Assembly (NCBI GenBank): GCA_026413225.1
Contig: CM048553.1
Location: 48,214,001-48,278,000 of the forward strand
Origin: Otis tarda
Taxonomy: Eukaryota > Chordata > Aves > Otidiformes > Otididae
DNA: 64,000 bases
Direction of reading: 5' to 3'
Part shown: positions 19,901 to 32,500 of the stretch, one piece after another
Position numbering within the stretch: position 1 is the stretch's first letter
Layout: every line of letters begins with the position of its first letter
The notes under the pieces: generated by a model
The model's database searches: none
What the model saw: the letters and a program-made list of their open reading frames with translations, nothing else
Told to the model about the DNA's origin: nothing
Position numbers and translations under genes: made by a program

Positions 19901-20102
19901 ACCTGAGAAGCTTGTACTGCACAGAAGGTGATTACAGGAGAAGACCATCGCAGACAAAAGAGGCTGCGAGTGCTCTCAGCCCTGGAAATTCCTGGAAGCC
20001 TGAGGGAACTCACCTGGCAGTTTGGGCCAGGCTCTCTAGAGTTTGGATAAGAGCATCACCATCATTCTTCAGGCTCTCCAAGCACTTCTCGTTTGAAGTT
20101 AT
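16904..20102 (-). CDS. ULK4: ULK4 C-terminal two exons (partial gene)
   Basis: CDS part = complement(join(16904-16988, 20014-20102)), the last 57 residues plus TGA. ULK4 is a catalytically degenerate Unc-51-like pseudokinase with a long armadillo/HEAT-type C-terminal region, linked to cilia, neurite and white-matter development. The joined reading starts ITSNEKCLESLKNDGD and ends ASLAFEILRTVGHENVKTTK. Human ULK4, as I recall it, ends ITSNEKHLESLKNAG.. and ..APLALEILQAVGH, so the match is clear, with a tail about seven residues longer here. The split codon AG|C across the junction keeps the frame. The rest of the gene, including the kinase-like domain, lies beyond 64000 or was not recognised. 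CTNNB1 and ULK4 converge in other vertebrates too. Confidence 0.93.
16998..17015 (-). repeat. ULK4: A18 homopolymer forming the ULK4 last-exon polypyrimidine tract
   Basis: 18 consecutive A on the plus strand, T on the minus strand, ten bases from the terminal-exon acceptor AG. Tracts of this kind vary in length between alleles. Confidence 0.9.
17918..18083. other. CpG-denser patch in ULK4 last intron
   Basis: By eye, nine CpG in about 165 bp (CCGAG, GCGAT, ACGGC, TCGCA, CCGTGCGCC, TCGGC, ACGTG, CCGCA) in otherwise CpG-poor sequence. It could be a germline-unmethylated regulatory element or a young insert; no family was recognised. Confidence 0.5.
20014..20102 (-). CDS. ULK4: ULK4 penultimate exon
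   Basis: 89 nt: acceptor TTTTTGTTCCAG ending at 20103, donor CAG|GTGAGTT at 20013. It encodes ITSNEKCLESLKNDGDALIQ and TLESLAQTA plus two bases of Ser. It starts in phase 0, so the preceding exon, not found in this window, must end on a codon boundary. Confidence 0.93.
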
Positions 20103-21737
20103 CTGGAACAAAAAGAAAGAACCATTATCAAAGGCTTAGCAAGAAATTCCTCTCTGTCAATTTTTGGGGGATAGGGGAGAGGGAAACAAGTTATAGCATT
20201 TATTACAATTGCAAATGGAATGTGACACTGAAGAGACCCGAGAGAAAGTCCCTTTTACTGAACAGGATTGAATTTTAGGCGCAGACCATCTAAAATGTCT
20301 TGGCTTGATTAACGACATTCACTCTTGTTCTGAGTCGCTGTATGTGTGCAAATTCACACATCACAGTCTGCCAATCCTGATTTCATCCTTAGTACCAATG
20401 CAAATACAAGCCCCATTTAATCTGAATTCCAGGGAGATCTTGGGGAGGCAGTAGTTTTCATTTCTCACTTCAGGGAAAAAAAACCCAAGCTCCTATCAGC
20501 CTTCAGAACAGAACACGTGGGGTTTCTCAGAGAGGAGCCAGGTTAAAATCACCGCAATGTTGGCAGCTGGATGTTGAAATCAGTCATTAGAAATATTACC
20601 TGCGCAGGACCGTCACCTACAGAGCAGGGGACTGAGTGACCAAAGCTATACGCCCTTTTGTGTCACATGAATCCTGATTATAGCTGATTTTGCTGCTGGT
20701 GTGTGTTATCACACTAATCTGTAATAATTTGGTTTATTGTTTCTCCAGCCTTAAGGAGCACAACTACGCAGCTCCAAGTGGCCGCACATTTCCTGACCAG
20801 CTAAGCAGGTGAACAGGAAAGCACAGACAGACACTGAATACTTGGCAGCTTGCTGAAGAAGCTCCTGTATTTCAAAAAATTTCTGAAAAAAAAAAAGGTT
20901 TGCGTGTCAATTCCTGCTTGCAAATGTAAATAAATCTTGGCCAAAGAGAAAGGAAAAGAGGAGGACCAGAGCAACTGATTATTTCAACGCTGGAGGATTT
21001 AATGCTTTAAACAACTTCTAATCCCAAACTCTGGCAAGGACTTTTAAGCTTCAGCATGCTGTGGCTGGCCCCATTTACCATTGATCAAGCATCTGGGCGA
21101 TATGCCTTCACATCTCCCTCTTAAATCACAAGAGAAGCTGTATTTACAGCTGCCATCCCACCATGATTTATCAGCAGCAACTCTGCAACAACAGTGTCAC
21201 TACATCTATAATCAGAACATCCTGTAGTTAAGCAGTAACAGGGAACAGGAACGTGTCTGAAGTAAACTTAAATGTATCCTGTGTGGCGGAAAAAAACCAA
21301 TGATGCCGTTACCAAAGTACAAATCATTGGTAAATCCTGATTACAGGCCATTTTTACTCTCTTGAGGTTTATATCTGACCCCTTAGGTTTCTATTTCAGT
21401 AATCCTTTCTTCTTTATTTGTCACCTGTTAGATACAGAAGACGTTTCGTTATCTGGGTTCTGAATGTGAGAACAGGGAGAAAAGTGCTTTCACCACAAGA
21501 CATTGCTTTTCATTCCTAAAGAGTGCTCATGCCCCTGCCAAACGCTTCCCCGAACTTCTGCGGCTCATCAGCTGCTGCCATGTTCTGTGCACTTGCCAAA
21601 TGCATACCCCTTGTTTATGCCGCACACTTGAAAGGGAGAGGAAGGGGTCATAGGGGCAGGAAGGCCACTGAAGACTGAATCACACTCCGTAAAACTACAA
21701 GGTCAAATAGAAGTTGCCAATATCTCCAATTCTAATA

Positions 21738-22125
21738 CACAGAATCATAGAATGGTTTGGGTTGGAAGAGACCTTTAAAGGTCATCTAGTCCAACACCCC
21801 TGCAAGGAGCAGGAACATCTCCAACCAGATCAGGTTGCTCAGAGCCCCCTCCAACCTGGCCTTGAACGTTTCCAGGGAGCATCCACCACCTCTCTGGGCA
21901 ACCTGTGTTGCCAGTGTTTCACCACCATCATTGTAAAAAATTTTTCCTTATATCCAGTCTGAATCTACCTCCCTCTATCTTAAAAGCATTACCCCTTGTC
22001 CTATCACAACAGGCCCCACTCAAGAGTTTATCCCCATCTTTCCTGTAGGCCCCCTTTAGGTACTGGAAGGCTGCTCTAAGGCCTCCCTGGAGTGCTGACA
22101 TCTCTACAGCCCTCCCAATCTTTTA
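21738..22125 (-). mobile_element. CR1 LINE fragment, 3' end (copy 1)
   Basis: On the minus strand this ends with CCATTCTATGATTCTGTG (plus strand CACAGAATCATAGAATGG), the terminal octamer repeat typical of CR1. Plus-strand hallmarks are GGTCATCTAGTCCAAC, CTCTGGGCAACCTGTG and CCCTTGTCCTATCACAACAG. It is 5'-truncated; the last 40 bp towards 22125 are degenerate, so that limit is approximate. Confidence 0.93.
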
Positions 22126-25100
22126 ACAAACTAGTCTTTGTGCATTATATATAGACAGAACATTCAAAATAGGCTCAAATATAAAATCTGGTACCAAAAA
22201 AAAAGTTTTAATTCTAAATTGCAGCATTTCGAACAATAACTTAGTCCAGCTGAGTCATAGGGTCTGACTATAAGCTTGCCCATGTTGCAGCATGCCTTGT
22301 ATGAATACAAGAATACACTTCTGTGGATACAATGCATTTGAATGGAAAGGATTAAAATGGCTTTGTACGCACAGAAATCGTAACAGACAGAACAGAAAGA
22401 CCCATGAGATCATCTCCCCCATCTCCCTATTACACTTCACTGTTCAGCAGCCACAGGCAATGGGCTGCTCCGACATCCATCCACAGGGGCTACTCTCCTC
22501 TCTAATAAAATGCTTCAAGAGGATCCTTCCAGCAGTAAAGGTGCAACCACAAAGAGAGAAAGGATTGGGCCTTTAACAGCATGATCAGCCTGCAGACTTT
22601 TCAAATTGAGTCTAAAACAAATTCAGGACATATTTTTGTGAGACCATCAACTAACAGCTTCACAAAAGCCAAGGGGTGTTGGTGAAGAATGGACCCATCC
22701 ATCCAGCAGTGCTACCTGCACACACCAATGGGGAACCTGCATGGACAAAATGTGGCTGTATGGATTTACACAGGCAGCTGGGGTCTCCACACCCACTCTC
22801 GATCACCAGTGTCTGGAAAATTGCTCTCTGTCTCCCACCAGGCATCCACACCATGGGCCTGGAAGGGGATCAATGCTGCGGTAGCAGGAAAGCTGCAGGC
22901 TGAGTATAGGGAGAGCTGCCATGCCCTGTAGCCAGCTCGACCACAGCTGCCTATGGTTTTTTGTCAGTCCTCCCACACTGTTCCTGCTCTGACCCAGCGG
23001 CATTTATTTGCCCTTTATATCAGTCTGAGCAGCAGATCCAATTGCTCTCTGAGAGATCAGAAGGCCTCTCGCATGCGACAGATTACATCCTGCTTTCACA
23101 GAAGGCTCATGAGAAATATTGTCTGACCTCAGGAATCACTGTTCACTTTCAAGATCCAAGATAAAACCTTACCCATGTTTTTCTAATTAAAAATTGTTCT
23201 GGTTTTGTCTTCATTTTGTTCCATAGACAAAAGTAAATTATGACAGCACATAAAACCATCAGTAACCAAACTTTTAGAAATGAATGCATTTTTCACTCAG
23301 TTTATTATCTTTTTCTTCTACCCAGCGTCGCTGTATCTTTTATCCACACCAGTTCTAGTTCTCATTCACTTGTAATTTTAACAACCAGTTTAATGATCTT
23401 TTGTAATACTGCTATTTGTTAGGGCTGGCTACAACACATATTCAATGACATAATCAATAGCTATTCCCTCAATTAAAAATGTAATTAAATCTCAGTTTAG
23501 TTGTACACTCATTGCAACTTAATAAGAATTTCAGAATGGCTTTTCTTTATTATGCTAATAGCCATTCAGCAGCTTTCCTCTCTTCAATTCCATTAAACAA
23601 GGATGAGCCATAAGAAATATCACAACTGATATGTAAAGATGAGTATTTCCTAAAATGCAGGATAGCTGTTCAGGTATTACAGCGCTGCTAAGGTGAGTGG
23701 AGGAAAAGATACAATATGAAAGATTCGCTGGAAGATTGTCTTCGCTAATAAATTGAGGAGTCTTGGATTCTCAGTCTAAGTAGAAGTGATTTTTGCAATT
23801 CAAGTTTCAAGAAAGCATGGAAACCTAAAGGACAATTATTTTTCTTAAGGCTTGTTTCACAATACTGAACTGCTTTCTCTGCTTAGTCATAACTCACAGT
23901 TTGTCATTTATAACTGAGTTAAATGACCTAAGTATTATACTACTCTCTCACCATTTTGAAGAGAAATAAATTTTCCTGCTTTGTTGAGGTTTCAAGTAAA
24001 CCGTAACCTTGATGTCTGTGATGTAAACTGGGAAATAATGCAAAATATTGATTGGGTAAAGAAAAAACTTTTTTTTTAAATTTTTTTTTAGCTGAAGAAA
24101 GGCTTCAGGAGCAAGTTTAGCTGCACCTTCAAAACAAAAAACTGATGGAGATGTTCACAATTTCCATGCTCAGCGGATGCTTTTCTACAAGCCATCACCA
24201 TGCCTGAATACACAGATGAAAGCAAGGCATTTCATAAAAGCTCTTTCTCTCAAATTGGCTTTTTTTCTCTTTCCCAAACATGTTCAATATGTATCACCTC
24301 ATAAAGCGATGCTTTCCTACCTTTTCCTCAAAATGTAATACAATTAAGCTAATTACCTTTGCAGGATTGGTTAGCTCAAGTTCTTACTCAACTTTACCAA
24401 CAACTGCCTGAGAGTAGCCACACAGGTAACACAGGAGCTGCCATGGGCTGGTTTATCAGAACCACCAGATACTCATAGGTTCAATGTCAGCATCACACGA
24501 ATATCGACATGTGCTGTGAATAAAGTACCGCTAATCCCCAGTTGGAGGCTTTTCTGTGAGTGGCAATTGTATCTTCAGCGAATACTGCAGTAAAACAAAT
24601 CACCAGTACATTTTGTTCTGTGCACTAACAGGGACCTCTATGTAGGACACTAAATATATTTTTTTTAAATTAAGTTTTTGGAATTAAAAAAAAAAAAGAA
24701 TTAAGCACACTCTATTGCCTTCTAGACACTATTTCAAGTAATGTCTTCATAGTAAGTGCTGTCCCCACAATTTAAAATGTGCATCTCAGACTTCTCATTC
24801 TTGCTTTCACCTTTGACTGGCCGAAGGCACTGTGAGTAGGACACAGAGCCTTTCATCCCCACCCAAAGCTGCTGTTTCAAATGCCATCTGGGGTGGTGGT
24901 GATTGAAAGCTGATGGCTATTCACAGCTGCTTAGTGTGACCTTATTCCCATTTTTTAAGGAACAAATGTCACAAAATATAGTGGTGTCAAAAACATCACT
25001 ATAGCTGACGTGACAGCCCAGCAAGTAAGTCAATGGAATGGTAACTTCATAAATACGGCACAGCGCCTGGACTGGCAGAGAGAACCTCCCAGTGTTGAGG

Positions 25101-25448
25101 CCCATCTTATGTCTATCCCAGGGCATTTAATTGCATTTTTCCGCCCAGGCTGTCATCACTGAGCTATTCACAAGCACTGCGGTAATCAAATAAAACATGT
25201 CACTTGGTTTGTCATTCACGATTCACGACGACATGGACAGAAATACACAGCCATTCCTTCTTAATGGAGGAGCATGATAAACATGAATTTTCTGCAAACA
25301 GGGACTCATTCAGGTGAGCATCAATGTGAAATAAAACTAACAGATCCATTGATCATGTTCAAACTTGCTAAATACAAATATTTCTTTCATTATAAATCCC
25401 TCTCCAAGCATACACATTAAGCAGGCAGTGCCCAGAGGAGGTATATCG
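22126..25448. other. intronic sequence without recognised feature
   Basis: AT-rich, with poly(A)/poly(T) runs at 24068-24090 and 24660-24700. Short open frames on both strands have no recognisable product. Splice-like sites at 23952-24027 were examined and rejected as an ULK4 exon. Confidence 0.6.
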
Positions 25449-25508
25449 AACGGATCCATCACTTCTCATGACAGATCAAACGGATTCATCACTTCTGTAG
25501 GCCTGCAT
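25449..25508. repeat. short tandem duplication, 30-bp spacing
   Basis: AACGGATCCATCACTTCT at 25449-25466 recurs as AACGGATTCATCACTTCT at 25479-25496, with 17 of 18 bases identical. The rest of the 30-bp unit has diverged. It lies about 50 bp from the 3' end of CR1 copy 2. Confidence 0.8.
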
Positions 25509-25553
25509 GCTTACTTACTCTTACAAAGTAACATAGCCCTGCCTTTGTGTAAC

Positions 25554-26035
25554 GAATCATAGAAGGTTAGAGTTGGAAGGGACATTGAAAGGTCATCTAG
25601 TCCAACCCCCCTGCAAAGAGCAGGGACATCTCCAACCAGATCAGGTTGCTCAGAGCCTCGTCCAGCCTGGCCTTGAACGTTTCCAGGGATGGGGCATCTA
25701 CCACCTCTCTGGGCAACCTGTGCCAGTGTTCTACCACCCTCAGTGTAAAAAATGTATTCCTTAAATCTAGTCTAAATCTGCCCTCTTTTAGCTTAAAACC
25801 ATTACCCCTTGTCCTATCACAACAGGTCCTGCTAAAAAGTCTGTTCCAATCTTCCATATAAGCCCCCTTTAGGTACTGAAGGCTGCTATAAGGCCCCACC
25901 AGAGCCTTCTCTTCTCCATGCTGAACAGCCCCAGCTCTCTCAGCCTGTCCTCATCGGAGAGATGCTCCAGCCCTCTGATCATTTTTGTGGCCCTCCTCTG
26001 GACCCTCTCCAACAGGTCCATGAAGGGCCAGACCT
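25554..26035 (-). mobile_element. CR1 LINE fragment, 3' end (copy 2)
   Basis: About 480 bp in minus orientation, the longest copy here. One minus-strand frame still reads RVVEHWHRLPREVVDAPSL, a peptide often mis-annotated as a gene in birds but derived from the CR1 3' region. Plus-strand hallmarks include CTCTCTCAGCCTGTCCTC and CTCCAGCCCTCTGATCATTT. It is 5'-truncated at about 26035 (..GGGCCAGACCT). Confidence 0.94.
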
Positions 26036-26484
26036 AAAAAAAAGCATTTGAAGCCTACGAATTAGAGGTTGTAATGATTATATTTTAGGTGTCAGCCCCC
26101 AAGGAGGAATCCTGAGCAGAGACCAAGATACCTGCACAGTGCATGTGGAGAGTCAGTTGCAGAAGGGCATGGAAACCTGCACGTTGAAATGATGGTATCC
26201 GAATTCCCTGTTCCCTCTGGAGCTCAGATTTCTAATACAGCAAATGAAAACTAATGGTCCAGACAGCAGAGACCACAATTCCAACGCTTTTCTCAGTGCT
26301 CCCGCATGAGGCTATGGGCTCCCATGCTCTCTTGTAGTCCTCTGCCCTTTTCTAGGCAAGTGAAGGTCACATTTTTTGTTGCTGTGGCACAGTTTTCAGT
26401 GGATGGGGAGAGGCAGGAAGGTTTGGATGGTTCCCACACACTGAGTGAGTAACACCACAGCACAGGGACTTGGCAGAGAGGCAA

Positions 26485-26568
26485 GAGGCAGCACGGCTAT
26501 CCAGGTTGGAGAAGTTAAGCATGAACTCCCATTTACCAGGGGAGCACTCTAGCCATTAGGCCAACTAC
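26485..26568 (-). mobile_element. old tRNA-derived SINE fragment
   Basis: The minus strand reads TTGGCCTAATGGCTAGAG, a good RNA polymerase III A-box in the tRNA-SINE form, followed by a CCCTGG..AAATGGGAG core. A decayed B-box (AGTTCATGCTTAAC) follows. This is the layout of ancient amniote tRNA/MIR-type SINEs. The far end is uncertain. Confidence 0.55.
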
Positions 26569-29500
26569 ATATGTATGGCAGGAAATAAAAAAAAAAAAAT
26601 AAAACAAAACAACCTAAAACAGCAACAAAAATCCCAGCTATCTACAGGGTCTTTCGTGAGGTCTTTAATCTGGCATTTTTAGATGTGCTCTAGGCAGGCA
26701 CATGGGACTGGACCCTTCAAAGCGCTTTGGCGCAACCAGTTTACAGGCTGTTTAATGAAAACTATTGGTAACTCTTGCCAGGCTATGCAAGTGCAGCAGA
26801 GGAACACCTGAGGACAGTGAGCTTGCAGAGACACAGCATGCTCACTAGGATGTCCACAAGTTATTTTCACTCTCCATAATATACAAAAGCTCATTTTAAA
26901 AGGGTAAAAATCTTCTTGGCATTGCCCACATCACAGCGTGCTTCCTCGCTACTCTTCTCTCTACACATCGTTCAGCCGGAGAGAGACAGACATAGAACGT
27001 GTGTGTGGGAAGAACAAATCAAGTCGGACGAGTTATATTTACGTTACTAATTGCCAACTCATTTGAACAGGCCTGAGCAATGCTGCTGGACCATAAAAAC
27101 AAGAAACGAAAGTTTCAAAAGCATGAGTGTTCCAGGTGTTCTTTGGCAGGCGTATTGCAGTCAGGGATTGCAGACACACAATTACAAAGACTTTGTGGCC
27201 CTCAGATCCTGCAAATACATGTGAAAACAAGCAGGTATCTGTGACAAAAAAAAAAAAAACAAACCCTACATCAGACAGCTTAGCTCTGATTTTAGAGTTC
27301 AAAAATCTTTTTTTTTCTCCTCTTTATGGATAAAATTCTTGTTCCACTGAAGTCAGCAGCAAACTCCTTTTGACTTTGATAAGGCCAAGATTTCATTCAA
27401 TACGTTTTGTTTTCTTCTAATTTGTATGTTTGTACAGGTTTATTCTAAGTTCAAAGCAATCTTCACCGGTAACTTGGAAACGTACCAGTTTTCCAGCAGC
27501 CTGAAAGCCACGCTGTCTCGCGGACAAAGAGACAAGGAATGTCTCCCACACACTATATAATGGTTAATTGATTTTAGACATTTATTGACACCTTCCACTT
27601 TGAGGCTATTCTCTGCCCTTCAGCATACACATAACACACACAAAGGCATGCTCTTTGTTGTAAAGTTGAAAAATTACCAATTCTAAGGGTCATTGTCTAA
27701 GCATAAGAGAATATTCTCTTATGCTTAGACAATGATTGAACAGAAGACCACTCTCTGTCTTACGTGATTTTTTGATTTGGTTTTTATTGCAAACAGTGTT
27801 CTCAGCTTGCTGTCAGGAAAGACAAGATGTCTTTATAATCCGGAAAATATCCATTATCGCAGTTTCCATCCTCTTTAACTAGTGAGTTTAAAATATTTGA
27901 CTTAACAGAACTGGATAGGGCAACCTCTTCACATCCATTAGAACCAGCTGTCCATGACTTCATTAGCAAAAGTAAACTGGTCCTGTCTGGCAAAAGGTGT
28001 CTCAAAGGTGCTACAGGAGACTTCCACATACTGTGGAATGAGGGATGTTCATGGGCATGCTCACAACCAGCCCAACATCAATGTGACATAAAAATAAACA
28101 CTTGCCACCCTGTTGCTGATGATCTCATCTGCGAACACAGGTTCATCTGTCATCTGCATGCCAAAGACTCCCTGAGGTACCACTTCAGACTAGTTTCACT
28201 CTGTCCAAACAATGATCCCAGCCAGCCTCAAACATCAGCTTTAGCAAAATGGGGCCACATACAGAGCTTACACAAACCTCACAAGCCCCTCTGATCCCTC
28301 TTCCCACAACTCCCGCACAGCTGCCTGTCCTCACCTTGCTGGCTCTGATAAGACCACCACCTCCCAAGTACACCTCACTCTGATGGTCTTGTATAACTTT
28401 CCGCTTACAGAAAGAAAGGGGAAATCCACTGGAATAATTTATTACCACAGCAGGTCCAATTTAGGCTCAGATCCTGCATTTATATTCCTTTAGGAGCTAT
28501 TACAGTGGCTCCTGATTGTCTTAGACCAAAAGAAGCCTAAAAGCAGTTATGAACACACAGAGAGTCTTTCTGCATATCTAGATTTCGCTTCAAGTTCATC
28601 GCTCCCTGGATCTGAGAAGGCTCTCATATTCAAATGTCCTTCATAGTCTCTCTTCATCAGCGTTTTTTCTAAAATAGCTTCTGACAACTAACTCCCAATC
28701 TCTCTTAAATGTTGATTCCTATAACTAATTTTCCAGTGCTGCTGTCTTTTTTGGCCAAATAATTAAAGTCTTGAATAAGATCCCTGAATTCCAGCATCTG
28801 TCATCTGTTATATTTCTCCGTAAAAATCACAAAATAGTCCGACCGCAAAGTTTTTTTGGAATTACATCCAACTTTCATTGATACGCTCCATGGGTTAGGG
28901 ATGGCCTTCTTTTATTTTCATGTTTATCTAGTACAGCTGAACCTAGATCTTTGACTGCCATATTCCATCCTCTGACAATTCCAATAATTTCAAATATTTA
29001 TACACTTGTAAGGGTAAGAATCATTACTATAGATAACTCATCTTCTCACCATTAGGAAAACCAGTGACACCCAGAGCACATTGGAAAGTGCTGACCTTTA
29101 AATAGCAATTACCATACAGGAGAAGTATGCAAGCAACCAAGCAATTACCAGTTTCATAAATGCTTGCATATCTAAGGACACAAACACTTGAGCAGCCATG
29201 CCTGTGATGCTCAGGTAAACTGGCCAAACACCTAGGAACAGCCAAGCAGTGGGGAATTTGTTTTAATGCATATAGGCTCCAAAAATAAGATCTCCAACTT
29301 GACGATGTCAGCTTTAAGATGCTCCTCATAAAGATAAAAGACTGCTGCCTTGATGACGGCAGAGTGATGTGAACAGATGCTGTCAAAGTTGTCCTTACAC
29401 AATCCCACTGGTGCAATTCAAGTCTGATCTAGTATGCAAAATCGTTAGTTTCCCCTGAGCAGAACCTTTATATAGCATTGATTAACTTTCACAGAGGATG

Positions 29501-32500
29501 AAGCAAAATTGGAAAGCTCATGCTCACATGGGTTATAATCTGGACTTGAACACAAGACTCCAACAACTAAAAATCTGTACAACTTGACTTAGTACTTTAG
29601 ATTTACCACTTCAAGAACAGCAGGAATATGAAGACTTAAAAAATAAAAGGAGGAGCAAAGCCTTGTTAGAAAATCACTATGAACTAAATATTTGAGCTAA
29701 ATATTAAAGCACTAAACATCAGTTCCTTTGCAGCCCAAATAGACTTGGTTTCTATGGACACATAAAACTTGGACATAGAACCCTTGAGGGTTTTCTTAAG
29801 TACCAAACATGGATAGTCTTTCATATACTGAAAAAAAAGACAAAAAAAAAAGGTGAGAAAAATTTTTATTAGGGGAGAAAAGTATCACTATATTTATGTT
29901 TTATATAAAAAGCAACTAGGAATGTAAATGACTGAACAGGGATATAAGTCTATAAAATACCAATTTCTGAGGAAAATTATGCTTTATGTAATGGTTCCAT
30001 TTCCATAAAATTGTAAAAACTGTCATAAAAACAAATGGACTTCTGAAATCGATGCTTGCTTATTGTCATGTGACAGATGGCTCTGACTGCCTGGCAGAGA
30101 GCAAACAGCTACCTAGTTGGTCCTCACTGACCTCCAAGAGAATCATTTTGGTCTATTCACTTTTTTTTTTTAACGAGCCCGGCTGCGTTTAAGTATCTTT
30201 ACAGCAGCTAGTAAGTCATCCATGTGCAATTACAGAGAGGAGGTCAAAAGGAAGTAATAGTGATGAGCCCAACAGATGACACAGCTAGGCAATCTCAACA
30301 GTATTGCAACTAAGTAAAATTACAGTGCACTGAAACACCAAATGAATCTGGCAATCCTTTTGTGCCCACAGAAACAATGAATTAGGACTCCGTAATGAAA
30401 ACAACAGTGATAGTCACTGGGAATTACACTGGCCTTGAATTATAAATCAAATAAACAGGTTGCAGGTTTCAGAACTGCTAGTTTCACTCTACAACCCAAA
30501 GAAAAACATCTGTCCATGTGAAAAGAGAGTGTATTTCTCACTGTTGACCAGAGCAGTACTGCTTTTCAGACAGCTCCTGTATCTATTGATAATCATATCA
30601 GGCTCCCAGTACCCAAATACCAGCGCAGTGCTAATTGTTGAGGGGTGGTCTCAGGAAGCACATACATTCCAAACAAGGGGGTAAGAAACTTCCCCCAGAA
30701 ACGTGAGTGCACAGTATTCCAGCCAGCGGAATAAAGCCTTTTCATTCTTGCTGCTTTCTGAAATTCAGGGCAGGTCCCACTCCCTGTCAGTGTCAATAAA
30801 AAGCAGCCATTACAGATTCACTGAATACTTTAATGTCACTTGTGAAAACAACCATCAACCAAAACAGCAGTCCAAATCTGCCCTTAATGCAGATGCACAT
30901 ATAGTTCCAGACTTACACTGCTTATTCCAAATAAACAGACACAATAAAATTTAGTGTAGAATGACTAGTTCAATAGGCCACATTGTGAGTAAGCGTTCAG
31001 AGTTACTTCAGAAGTCATTCCCACTCACTGCATCTCACACGGCAGATAACCATAAGTCACCAGTACCGTCATGTTTTGGGTTTTGTCAACATTTGCCATT
31101 TCATTAAGTTGTGTTTGGACTCCACATGCTTCACCCTTTATGAGCCCTGCTGTTTTAGTGACATCAAGAAACTAGTGATTTGATGATTTCATATCTATTT
31201 TCCTCTCCCTACCTCACCTTGTGTATACCCATGCTTAGCTGACTATCAGAGTTTCATCAGCGACTGGCAGGAACAGATTCTTGAGTAGCTTTCCTTTGCT
31301 TTTATCAATTCATTGAGTTCCAGCTCCTGGCAGCCTGTATGAGAGAAATTCTTGCAGCTGTCCCCAAAACAATAGTATTTGACTGTTCTTTATAATACTA
31401 TTTGAAGATACAGATTAATATAAACACTGCGGAGTATCTTTACTGCAACTGTAAAAACGAAAGGGCTCTAAGACAAGGTTAAATGATTTACAGCAAAATG
31501 TGCAAAGATAAATCACCTTTTTCTCTCAATGCAGTGCTGTACAGTCATCTTCATCTTTTCTTATCAGTTTCCATTTCCAACACATGCAACAAGTGCTTTT
31601 ATTATGCTAGGGAGCAAAAAGGATCAAGCTCTGCAACCTGGCAGTCTTCTATCAACAATAAAAGAAAAAGATACAAAGACTGCGAGTCCAAAGTGATGTC
31701 ACTCACTAGTGACATGAATGGCAATGTACTGCTTTACTATTAATAAAAGAAGTCAGGGAAAACCAAGGCTCATTTTATTTAAGGATAAACTCAAGTAGCT
31801 GGTAACTTATCCCTGACAGTATAAGAAGAAGGGCAATGCATGACAACTCTGCGTAATACTTCACGGCAGATGGAGTGAGGGGAACGAGACTAGCTGCCTG
31901 TGCAGCTGGTAGTCACGGGAAGGACAATCTTGTCCTAACACAACTGCCCAGTTGTGATCACCAAAGGGTGGGTGGGACAAGGCAAGGACGAACACAGCAC
32001 AGGTCAAGAAATGAATGTAGAAATTACAAAATATCTGCTTAAATTGTTCATCCTCTCCACGCAGAAGGCTGTGTCTGGCACTGTTACCACAGATACCCCG
32101 GCTTATCTCCTCCATTGGGTAGTTAAACAAATTTTACCTAAATTAAAATCATGCAATTAAGTAAAGAGTAAAACAACCACAAGTACTTGATTTAAAGCAG
32201 TTTTAGAAATTACCAATCACTTCACTAGAATGTGAAATTTATGTATATATGCGCCCACTAAATTGCAACATTAAGGGGGCTGGCTTGAACCACCACGGAT
32301 GGTGATTTACGTTAACCTATTTTACTCCATGCTGTAAAAGACTGGGGTGCCTGTACAGTCAGCTGTGTTGTCTCAGGCAAGGTAGTATTAATTTCCAACT
32401 GAGCAGGCAACAGCTCCCTCAACTCCTTTGCCTTCATGGCACTGTGATGGATGTCCTTATTTAGAAGCTTGCTAAATGTTAAAATTCTGAGCCAAGAAAT

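Larger units (their letters stand above)
16989..20013 (-). other. ULK4: ULK4 last intron
   Basis: A 3025-bp intron with GT-AG ends. It contains simple A-runs (16998-17015 and 19725-19740) and a CpG-denser patch at 17918-18083. Long frames here, including one of 131 codons on the minus strand at 19618-20013, overlap the exon only by chance framing and have no recognisable product. Confidence 0.85.

Noticed and set aside
19618-20013. 131-codon minus-strand frame abutting the ULK4 penultimate exon
   Set aside because: It lies in the intron past the donor; composition and T-run (FFFFFN) show non-coding sequence.
21430-21464. Minus-strand 35-nt segment reading NPDNETSSVSN between AG and GT
   Set aside because: A faint likeness to the human ENPDSLSPENV stretch, but very short, with a poor donor (GTGACA).
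23952-24027. Minus-strand 76-nt candidate for the ULK4 exon preceding ITSNEK (acceptor TTTCCCAG, donor ATG|GTGAGA, phase 0 end)
   Set aside because: Length and phase fit, but the reading (ending KQENLFLFKM) does not resemble the expected hydrophobic helix ..EQKLLLRILRRM; an open stretch of 25 codons is expected by chance.
25597-25899. 100-codon minus-strand open frame
   Set aside because: It is the 3' region of a CR1 element, not a host gene.
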